Shown here one piece after another: positions 1 through 5,564 of a stretch of 9,032 nucleotides of DNA. This DNA is from Bacteroidales bacterium UBA2764 (GTDB lineage Bacteria; Bacteroidota; Bacteroidia; Bacteroidales; Paludibacteraceae). How positions within the stretch are numbered: the first letter of the stretch is position 1; the number at the start of each line of letters is the position of its first letter. The notes below the pieces were generated by a model. The model had not been told where the DNA came from. It saw only the letters and a list, made by a program, of their open reading frames with translations, and searched no databases. The stretch lies in the NCBI GenBank assembly GCA_002352705.1, contig DEIW01000137.1, positions 1 to 9,032 on the forward strand, given 5' to 3'. The translations under genes and the position numbers were made by a program.

Positions 1-2343
1 ACCGTCGTTTGACTGTCGGGATTCGACCGTCCAATGATCTACATTAGCGTAAAGCGCAAAGAACGAATAGGTGTTATAGAGTGTGCCGAAGAATTTACGG
101 CGCACCTCGTCCACTCCTTCGGGGTCGAATTTGAGGTTTTCCCACGGGCTGGAATTCGTCAGCATATACCATCGTACTGCATCAGCTCCGTATGTATCGA
201 GTGCTCCGAACGGATCTACGGCGTTGCCGAGGCGTTTGGACATCTTATTGCCGTTCTTGTCGAGGACAAGGCCGTTGGAAATGACATTTTTGTATGCCAC
301 CGATCCTTCAATCATCGTGTGGATGGCATGCAGGGTGAAGAACCATCCGCGGGTCTGATCCACGCCTTCGGAGATGAAATCCGCCGTGCGTGGCAGGTCT
401 GCGTTCTCAAAGGGGTAGTGGTTTTGCGCGTACGGCATAGCGCCCGAATCGAACCAAACATCGATGAGGTCGAGTTCGCGTTTCATGGGCTTGCCGGACG
501 GGGAGACGAGGATGATAGAGTCCACGTAAGGACGGTGGAGGTCGATTACCGAAGGATCGTAGTTGGCTTTGGAGTAATCGCCCACTTTGTGGTTCGGCCA
601 TGGGTTGGCTTTCATGAAACCAGCCTTCACAGATTTGTCGATTTCATCGAATAATTCTGCGATGGAACCGATGCATATTTCCTCGGAACCATCTTCGGTG
701 CGCCAGATTGGAAGCGGTGTTCCCCAATAACGCGAGCGGGAGAGGTTCCAGTCGTTGAGGTTCTCCAGCCATTTGCCGAAACGTCCCGTTCCGGTGGATT
801 CAGGTTGCCAGTTGATGGTTTTATTGAGGGCAATCATCTCCTCGCGTGCCTTGGTGGATTTGATGAACCATGAGTCAAGCGGATAATAGAGGACCGGTTT
901 GTCGGTTCTCCAGCAGTGAGGGTAGGTGTGTACGTGTTTCTCGCTGCGGAAGAGACGACCGTCAGCTTTCATCTCCAGACAGAGATGGAGGTCCAGGTTT
1001 TCTGCCTTGGCAGCTGCGGCTTCGTCATACTTGCCGTTGACAGTGAACTGCGGGTCGTAGGCGTTCTTGACCCAACGACCTGCATATTTGCGGTATAGTT
1101 CGTCATTGACGTTAGCTTTGTACCAATCCTCATCGAGGTCTTCCACGTTCCAATATTTACCGGTGAAATCGACCATCGGACGGGGGCCGTTGTTCTTGGT
1201 CTGCATGTAGAGCCCCGGTACGCCGGCAGCGTCTGCCACCTTCTTATCGTCCGCGCCGAAAGTAGGCGCGATATGTACGATACCGGTACCGTCTTCGGTG
1301 GTGACGTAATCACCCGGGATGACTTTGAAGGCATTTGACATTTGACATTTGTCATTTGACATTGGTTTCACCCACGGGAAGAGAGGTTCATACTCCAGTC
1401 CGACGAGGTCTGCGCCTTTGCCTTTCCAAACGATCTTCGGCTCTAAGGGCTTGCCTTCTTCGTCCACTCCGCAAAGTTCTTTGGTATATGCAGAGAGACG
1501 TGCTTCGGCGAGGATGATAACCTCTCCCCGGCCCTCTCCGCAAGAGAGGGAGGAAGGCTTTTCGACCGCCACATAATCGATCTTCGGACCCACGCAAAGG
1601 GCGGTGTTGGACGGCAAAGTCCATGGGGTCGTCGTCCAGGCGATGATATATAAGCCTACCCCTGCCCCCTCCCTAAAGGGAAGGGAATCTGATTTCTTTA
1701 CTTTGAAGCGGGCGGTGCAAGTGAGATCTTTGACATCGCGGTAGCAGCCGGGCTGGTTGAGCTCGTGGGACGAGAGTCCTGTTCCGGCAGCAGGCGAGTA
1801 GGGCTGGATGGTGTAACCCTTGTAGAGGTAGCCCTTCTTGTAGAGCTCCTTGAGGAGATACCATAGGGTCTCGATATACTTGTTGTCATAAGTGATATAC
1901 GGGTTGTCGAGATCGACCCAGTAACCCATCTGTTTGGTGAGGTTGGTCCACTCCTTGGTGTATTTCATCACCTCACGGCGGCAAGCGGCATTGTATTCAT
2001 CGACAGAGATTTTCTTGCCGATGTCCTCTTTGGTGATACCTAACATCTTCTCCACGCCCAGTTCGACGGGCAGCCCGTGGGTATCCCATCCGGCTTTGCG
2101 GCGTACCTGAAAGCCCTGCATTGTTTTGAACCGGCAGAAGGTGTCCTTGATGGTTCGTGCCATGACATGGTGAATGCCCGGCATTCCGTTTGCAGAAGGA
2201 GGTCCCTCAAAGAACAAAAACTGCGGATGTCCCTCCCGGGTAGTCACGCTTTTTTCAAACAAACCTTCCTTCTCCCATTGCTCCAGCACTTCTTTGCTGA
2301 GTGCTGGCAAATCTAATCTTTTGTACTCGTTAAACTTCTTCAT
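1..2343 (-). CDS. ileS: Isoleucyl-tRNA synthetase, N-terminal 781 residues (3' end outside window)
   Basis: Cytoplasmic class I aminoacyl-tRNA synthetase that charges tRNA-Ile with isoleucine using ATP. The frame is open without a stop from the ATG at 2343 to base 1. Visible motifs are the HIGH-type site GMPGIHH (residues 53-59), the editing-domain threonine-rich motif WTTTPWTLPSN (236-246), the editing-site motif GTGIVHIAP followed by TFGADD (352-366), DVWFDSG (around 630) and the KMSKS loop as KMSKR (700-704). The KMSKR and PGIHH forms suggest the eukaryote-like IleS2 class usual in Bacteroidota. From family knowledge, about 350-400 C-terminal residues (anticodon-binding part) lie beyond the left edge. 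The ATG is preceded by an A-rich leader without a Shine-Dalgarno. Oddity: three short low-complexity segments interrupt the CP1 editing domain at about residues 219-230, 263-275 and 327-338, all in frame. Identity is certain; whether editing is intact cannot be told. Confidence 0.97.
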   Translation of the reverse strand, partial: MKKFNEYKRLDLPALSKEVLEQWEKEGLFEKSVTTREGHPQFLFFEGPPSANGMPGIHHVMARTIKDTFCRFKTMQGFQVRRKAGWDTHGLPVELGVEKMLGITKEDIGKKISVDEYNAACRREVMKYTKEWTNLTKQMGYWVDLDNPYITYDNKYIETLWYLLKELYKKGYLYKGYTIQPYSPAAGTGLSSHELNQPGCYRDVKDLTCTARFKVKKSDSLPFREGAGVGLYIIAWTTTPWTLPSNTALCVGPKIDYVAVEKPSSLSCGEGRGEVIILAEARLSAYTKELCGVDEEGKPLEPKIVWKGKGADLVGLEYEPLFPWVKPMSNDKCQMSNAFKVIPGDYVTTEDGTGIVHIAPTFGADDKKVADAAGVPGLYMQTKNNGPRPMVDFTGKYWNVEDLDEDWYKANVNDELYRKYAGRWVKNAYDPQFTVNGKYDEAAAAKAENLDLHLCLEMKADGRLFRSEKHVHTYPHCWRTDKPVLYYPLDSWFIKSTKAREEMIALNKTINWQPESTGTGRFGKWLENLNDWNLSRSRYWGTPLPIWRTEDGSEEICIGSIAELFDEIDKSVKAGFMKANPWPNHKVGDYSKANYDPSVIDLHRPYVDSIILVSPSGKPMKRELDLIDVWFDSGAMPYAQNHYPFENADLPRTADFISEGVDQTRGWFFTLHAIHTMIEGSVAYKNVISNGLVLDKNGNKMSKRLGNAVDPFGALDTYGADAVRWYMLTNSSPWENLKFDPEGVDEVRRKFFGTLYNTYSFFALYANVDHWTVESRQSNDG
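1332..1363 (-). repeat. 7-bp tandem repeat inside ileS (about 4.6 units)
   Basis: On the plus strand the units are CATTTGA (1332-1338), CATTTGA (1339-1345), CATTTGT (1346-1352), CATTTGA (1353-1359) and a partial CATT. Read on the coding strand it gives the peptide MSNDKCQMSN between the normal IleS segments ending WVKP and starting AFKVIPGDY. The third unit is a one-base variant, which puts an Asp where a Val would be expected. It sits just before the conserved editing-site motif. Confidence 0.85.
1521..1557 (-). repeat. C/G-rich palindromic element inside ileS, copy 2
   Basis: A 37-bp C-rich/G-rich stretch containing the perfect inverted repeat CCCTCTC / GAGAGGG around a 5-base spacer, plus a direct repeat of CCTCTCC (1521-1527 and 1533-1539). 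On the coding strand it encodes the peptide PSSLSCGEGRGEV within the CP1 domain, where the IleS family normally has an unrelated short loop. It aligns with the element at 1655-1688 in the same orientation and same reading frame. Neither strand of this copy carries TAA, TAG or TGA in any frame. Confidence 0.75.
1655..1688 (-). repeat. C/G-rich palindromic element inside ileS, copy 1
   Basis: A 34-bp C-rich/G-rich stretch with an imperfect inverted repeat centred on TCCCTAAAGGGA. On the coding strand it encodes SLPFREGAGVGL, directly before the conserved segment YIIAWTTTPWTLPSN of the editing domain. The peptide resembles that from the copy at 1521-1557 (SL then two or three residues, then EG, one residue, G). 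The only frame that avoids the two TAG triplets in this copy is the one used. Confidence 0.7.
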
Positions 2344-2371
2344 ATTTTGTTGTTAATCGTTTGCAAGCCGT

Positions 2372-2396
2372 AAAAACGACGAAGTCGTCCGTTTTT
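2372..2396 (-). promoter_or_regulatory. Hairpin with T-run in the ileS leader (possible attenuator)
   Basis: Outer arms AAAAACG (2372-2378) and CGTTTTT (2390-2396) pair over 7 bp and an inner ACG/CGT pairs after a one-base bulge, leaving a small loop. On the ileS-sense strand the hairpin ends in TTTTT, so it looks like an intrinsic terminator placed about 30 nt before the start codon and downstream of the predicted promoter. That position suggests attenuation, but no leader peptide rich in isoleucine codons and no T-box features were found in the ~80-nt leader. Confidence 0.45.
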
Positions 2397-2399
2397 CTC

Positions 2400-2413
2400 G
2401 TGCGAGCACGCAC
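2400..2413 (-). other. Short hairpin GTGCG-loop-CGCAC in the ileS leader
   Basis: GTGCG (2400-2404) and CGCAC (2409-2413) form a 5-bp GC-rich stem with a 4-base loop close to the predicted 5' end of the ileS transcript, directly upstream of the terminator-like hairpin. It could protect the 5' end or act as the alternative partner in a leader switch. Confidence 0.35.
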
Positions 2414-2429
2414 TCGATAAAAGCGGCTG

Positions 2430-2460
2430 CAAAGTTACTGCTTTTTTACGACATATGCAA
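2430..2460 (-). promoter_or_regulatory. Bacteroidota-type promoter of ileS
   Basis: On the minus strand TAACTTTG (2437-2430) matches the TAnnTTTG -7 box of Bacteroidota primary sigma factors, and TTG (2460-2458) lies 20 bases upstream as the -33 box. The predicted start of transcription is near 2422-2425, giving a leader of about 80 nt. Confidence 0.75.
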
Positions 2461-2525
2461 GGAATTAAGAATCTTTTTAAGATTTCATACGAAAAAAGGC
2501 TCCATGCAGGGTAATTGGACAGCAA

Positions 2526-2541
2526 AGGCTGCGCGCAGCCT
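2526..2541. repeat. 16-bp perfect palindrome AGGCTGCGCGCAGCCT
   Basis: Self-complementary over all 16 bases. It lies between the terminator of the upstream operon and the ileS promoter, about 65 bp upstream of the -33 box. It could be a backup terminator stem (6 bp with a CGCG loop) or a binding site for a dimeric regulator; nothing in the window decides. Confidence 0.4.
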
Positions 2542-2560
2542 GTAAAAGGCCGTGTGCAAC

Positions 2561-2588
2561 AAAAAACCGCTGCGCGAGGACGCAGCGG
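2561..2588 (-). terminator. Rho-independent terminator after the regulator gene
   Basis: CCGCTGCG (2567-2574) and CGCAGCGG (2581-2588) form a perfect 8-bp GC-rich stem with a 6-base loop. On the minus strand the stem is followed directly by TTTTTT (2566-2561). It starts 23 bp after the TAG stop of the HTH regulator and separates that operon from ileS. Confidence 0.85.
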
Positions 2589-2611
2589 CCGGCATATACA
2601 GCGAGAACCGG

Positions 2612-3868
2612 CTATGTATCCATCGTATCCATAGGCAGACGCAGTCTCTCTGCCAATTTTCCTCCGGAGACGCCTAATTTGCGGGCAGTGATATCTTTCT
2701 GTTTTCCGATACTTTTAGGAGAACAATTGAGAATTTTCGCGATTTCTTTATAGCTTAACTCAAGCAAGACCAAGGCGCAAAGACGTATATCCTGTTCATT
2801 CAGCCCCCGATTTTTCAGATACGAGGCAAAGTTGTTAAACCGTTTGTCCAGTTGGGTGCAAAGCGCGGAAAAATTTTCCCACTCCAATTCCCTGCGAATA
2901 TCCTTCGACTCCCTGATGATGAGTATGTTGCGCTGAAACGCACGCTGACGTATCTGCTCCTGCTGCGACAACTCATGATGCAGGCGGCAATGACGACGGT
3001 GAATAAAAATCGCCCACACGCTGAGTCCGATACTGATTAACAAGGCGCACAGATAGGCAATCATCAGCCACGGACTATACTCGCGATCCCATTCCTGCTC
3101 CATGAGCTGAATCGCCCGCGAGAGTTTGCCGTGGCGCAGCTCGATGTCTTTCTGCACGTCCATCCGCTCGGATGACAGGAGCCGGATAGCCTCTTTGTCC
3201 GCCTCCGCATCATCATGGGTGAGGATATAATAGATGTCATCGAGATAGGTGAGGTCCGTTGTGCGCGGAAGAAGCATCCGTGCGTAGCAAGCGGCAGAAT
3301 CCTGCATATTCAGATAGGAGAAAGCCTGCGCGCGCAGCATGAGGAGGTAATCGCCGGCAGGCGGAGCCGTATAGACGAGCACCGAGTCATATTCCCCGGC
3401 GAAAAGACATGCGGCAGCGCGGCTCTCCGTCACTTTCTCCGTCAGCGGCGGATGCGGGTAACAGCGGACAGCCGCATTGATGAACAGCAGCGCCGAGTCT
3501 TTATGCCCCATTACCGCTTGTTCCCACGCCATGTTATTAAGCGCGTAGGCAAAGGCAAGCGTATCCCGCGAAGCCTCAAAATGTCCGGCGGAAACGGAAT
3601 AAACGCTGAACGCTTTCTCATGCTCGTTCGCCTGGCGGCACATGTTCGCCATATTCGAATAGACGCGTCCGAGCAGTGCCTCATCTTTTGTGCCGCTCTG
3701 CGCAGCCTTCAGAAAAACCTGCATGGCTTGTGTCAGTTCGCCCTGTTCCCGCAGCGCACGGCCTTGCTCGTAATAGTACCGGGCATCTTCATCCGCGCGC
3801 TGCGTACAGGATGCGAAAAGGAACATCCACACCGAGAGAAGGAACGGTATGTAGGTTCTGCGAATCAT
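2612..3868 (-). CDS. Membrane-anchored TPR regulator with C-terminal LuxR-type helix-turn-helix
   Basis: 418 residues. The N-terminus has a signal sequence ending in LFASC, a probable relaxed lipobox with Cys21. Residues 25-165 read as tetratricopeptide-like helical repeats (for example YYEQGRALREQGELTQAMQVF). Residues 267-290 form a single membrane helix followed by the basic stretch HRRHCRLHH, which puts the C-terminus in the cytoplasm. Residues 295-350 are a charged, probably coiled helix. Residues 355-400 carry a LuxR/GerE-like helix-turn-helix with the core SYKEIAKILNCSPKSIGKQK. The layout fits a one-component sensor: periplasmic TPR input and cytoplasmic DNA binding, a design common in Bacteroidota. 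Its ATG overlaps the TGA of the upstream secreted-protein gene by 4 bp and no separate promoter is visible, so the two are probably co-transcribed. The target and signal are unknown. A lipobox together with a membrane helix is unusual; the first may be just a cleaved signal peptide. Confidence 0.85.
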   Translation of the reverse strand: MIRRTYIPFLLSVWMFLFASCTQRADEDARYYYEQGRALREQGELTQAMQVFLKAAQSGTKDEALLGRVYSNMANMCRQANEHEKAFSVYSVSAGHFEASRDTLAFAYALNNMAWEQAVMGHKDSALLFINAAVRCYPHPPLTEKVTESRAAACLFAGEYDSVLVYTAPPAGDYLLMLRAQAFSYLNMQDSAACYARMLLPRTTDLTYLDDIYYILTHDDAEADKEAIRLLSSERMDVQKDIELRHGKLSRAIQLMEQEWDREYSPWLMIAYLCALLISIGLSVWAIFIHRRHCRLHHELSQQEQIRQRAFQRNILIIRESKDIRRELEWENFSALCTQLDKRFNNFASYLKNRGLNEQDIRLCALVLLELSYKEIAKILNCSPKSIGKQKDITARKLGVSGGKLAERLRLPMDTMDT

Positions 3869-5496
3869 TTTATACGCTGACCTTGCACATTGAACATCTG
3901 TTCCTGATACATCAGTAAGAGTTGCCCGTCACGGAGGATTTTGGTTGCCGACGGAGCGTTAGCCGATGTATTTTCTATCGCCTGCGGGACCTGATTGTAC
4001 TCGAAAGTGCCGAAGACGGTATAGCCCCAAGCAGGGCTCGTCAACTCCATCGTGTATGTGCCGGACTCCGTGAGGGTGGTGGATAGCGAACCGGTAAAAG
4101 ATGCCGATTTCATCGTATGTTTTGTTGCCGGTACTTGGTTCGTTTTTGGTGCTTTGTAGAGGACAAAACTGATTTCTGTTTTCTCCTTTGCATAGACAGA
4201 GAGGACATCTTTCGTCAGCGTCGCATAAATCAGGTTCGGGTCCACGGGCTCTACTGTTGACGATCCCGGTCCGTCTTTGATGAATAGCGGAATGGTGTCC
4301 GAAGGAGTAGAATCGGGATTATAATTGTACTCGCACCCGTATTGCTCTCCCATTTTAGAGACATACACTTGCTCGCCGTTTTTGTATGCACAGAGGAGAA
4401 GTTGCCCGCAACTACATGTACATTCCGGTCCTGGGCAAAATTGTCCTGCAGGGCCATCCGACAAGCCAACACCTTCTGTCCAATAGATGAGCCATGGTAT
4501 TATATGTTCTCCTTGGCTATCTGAAATAATATATTCCACTTCGACGGTGAATACTCTTGGCGTTTCATCAGAAATACTGAGCACGGTTGCATTATAGCCG
4601 TTCGGGCACCGTTCAGGATCTCCGCCATACCACAGATTAGTCAATTTGTCCCCCACTTTGGCATTGAAGTTATAGAGCAGGTATTCATGCGTGCTACCGG
4701 AAGGAATATAGAAAATATCACGGTTTGTTCCTTCGCGTAGTGCCCCTTTGTATGCGCCATCTTCTATCAACCGTGAGTACAATAATCCGCCAATAACTGT
4801 GTCCGTTGTCAAACGGGAATTGTAAGTCCTGTACTTTTCACAATAACCGCATCCGACATTCGATATTTCCAATACATTCCACTCGTCGCAGAGGGAAGGG
4901 AGTTTATCAGTAAACCCACAACTCTTGCAGATGCCCGGATAGGTTTCAAATATTGGTTTCCCGTTTATTGAAAAACAATAAGAATAAGAATCTGAAGAAT
5001 ACATCGTTGGAATGACCGGCATATAAATAGGGCCGAATAAACCTGTCTCGCAGCCTACGAATTCAACATCCCACATTCGACTATCATAAAAAAAGCATTT
5101 GGCTTTTCTTCCATCCAACAAAGTGACAGTATCAATTCTCTCTACATGATTGATACTACATGGTCCATTACACCGGTCGGTCTGTAGTACGATAGAATCT
5201 CCAACCTCAAGCCCGAAATCATAAAGCAGCACATCCGTATCGGTACCCTCGAAACGGACATAAATTTTCTTGCCTTCTTCTCTTTTTAAAGCGACCAATT
5301 TTTGATGATCTTTATTTTTGTCGATTACTTTGTGATACTTTTTCCCATTAACAAGCGTATCTCCTTGAATAATATAACTTGCTTCGGACGAAGCATTTGT
5401 CCACCTTGATCCTTCGGGAAAATACAAGCTGTCATCAGCAGTCATAACAGACACTGCCAATACGCAAAGCAGCAATAAAAAAATTCTGTTTTTCAT
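3865..5496 (-). CDS. Secreted two-module protein with type IX-like C-terminal tail (hypothetical)
   Basis: 543 residues, function not recognised. Residues 1-20 are a signal peptide (MKNRIFLLLLCVLAVSVMTA). The body seems to hold two divergent copies of one ~170-residue module, about 30-195 and 203-390. Each copy has a DTxxxGxxYxxxI strand pair, an LLYxFxxxVGD motif (91-100 and 273-283), a short G-rich turn with GP, and a CxxxNGxxIY-like end. Module 2 contains CGYCEKYRTYN and several other cysteines, suggesting disulfides in an exported protein. Residues 400-500 form a probable beta-sandwich, and the tail AIENTSAN...KILRDGQLL...NVQGQRIK resembles Bacteroidales type IX secretion signals (inference). 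The DNA at 3919-4299 is nearly identical to the end of the upstream paralogue. The start is the ATG at 5496, 27-30 nt after the predicted transcription start. It shares an operon with the membrane HTH regulator downstream. Confidence 0.85.
   Translation of the reverse strand: MKNRIFLLLLCVLAVSVMTADDSLYFPEGSRWTNASSEASYIIQGDTLVNGKKYHKVIDKNKDHQKLVALKREEGKKIYVRFEGTDTDVLLYDFGLEVGDSIVLQTDRCNGPCSINHVERIDTVTLLDGRKAKCFFYDSRMWDVEFVGCETGLFGPIYMPVIPTMYSSDSYSYCFSINGKPIFETYPGICKSCGFTDKLPSLCDEWNVLEISNVGCGYCEKYRTYNSRLTTDTVIGGLLYSRLIEDGAYKGALREGTNRDIFYIPSGSTHEYLLYNFNAKVGDKLTNLWYGGDPERCPNGYNATVLSISDETPRVFTVEVEYIISDSQGEHIIPWLIYWTEGVGLSDGPAGQFCPGPECTCSCGQLLLCAYKNGEQVYVSKMGEQYGCEYNYNPDSTPSDTIPLFIKDGPGSSTVEPVDPNLIYATLTKDVLSVYAKEKTEISFVLYKAPKTNQVPATKHTMKSASFTGSLSTTLTESGTYTMELTSPAWGYTVFGTFEYNQVPQAIENTSANAPSATKILRDGQLLLMYQEQMFNVQGQRIK
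3919..4299 (-). repeat. Near-identical 3' block shared by the two secreted-protein genes, copy 1
   Basis: This 381-bp block matches 5619-5996 with 6 substitutions and one 3-bp indel by eye (about 98% identity). The protein it encodes, from TIPLFIKDG to ILRDGQLL, is identical in both except NQ versus K at the indel. Identity drops sharply on both sides, which marks it as a recent duplication or gene-conversion tract rather than ordinary paralogue similarity. Confidence 0.9.
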
Positions 5497-5529
5497 ATGG
5501 TTTATTTTTTATCGTTGAATACTTTACTG

Positions 5530-5560
5530 CAAAGGTACAACAAAAATTGCACATATGCAA
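5530..5560 (-). promoter_or_regulatory. Bacteroidota-type promoter of the secreted-protein/regulator operon
   Basis: On the minus strand TACCTTTG (5537-5530) is a perfect TAnnTTTG -7 box and TTG (5560-5558) is the -33 box, with a 20-base spacer. The -33 box lies only 4 bases beyond the stop codon of the upstream gene. An inverted repeat TTGCA-CATA-TGCAA (5547-5560) overlaps the -33 box. No terminator for the upstream gene is visible in this 68-bp gap, so read-through is possible. Confidence 0.75.
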
Positions 5561-5564
5561 GTTG

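Noticed and set aside
34..654. A long plus-strand open frame of 206 codons
   Set aside because: It is a shadow of ileS: the minus-strand frame encodes clear IleS motifs over the same bases.
1..2343. A frameshift or pseudogene in ileS because of the odd inserted segments
   Set aside because: The frame was followed codon by codon from 2343 to 1; it stays open and keeps all motifs, so each insertion preserves the frame.
2340..2525. A 61-codon minus-strand open frame ahead of ileS as a leader peptide
   Set aside because: Its start lies upstream of the predicted promoter, and the transcribed part has no run of isoleucine codons.
3215..3880. A 221-codon plus-strand open frame opposite the HTH regulator
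   Set aside because: No recognisable domain, no promoter or leader; the minus strand encodes a signal sequence, TPR helices, membrane helix and HTH.
4835..4860. CGYC in the secreted proteins as a thioredoxin-like active site
   Set aside because: The surroundings show no thioredoxin fold pattern and the second paralogue has further scattered cysteines, so structural disulfides are more likely.
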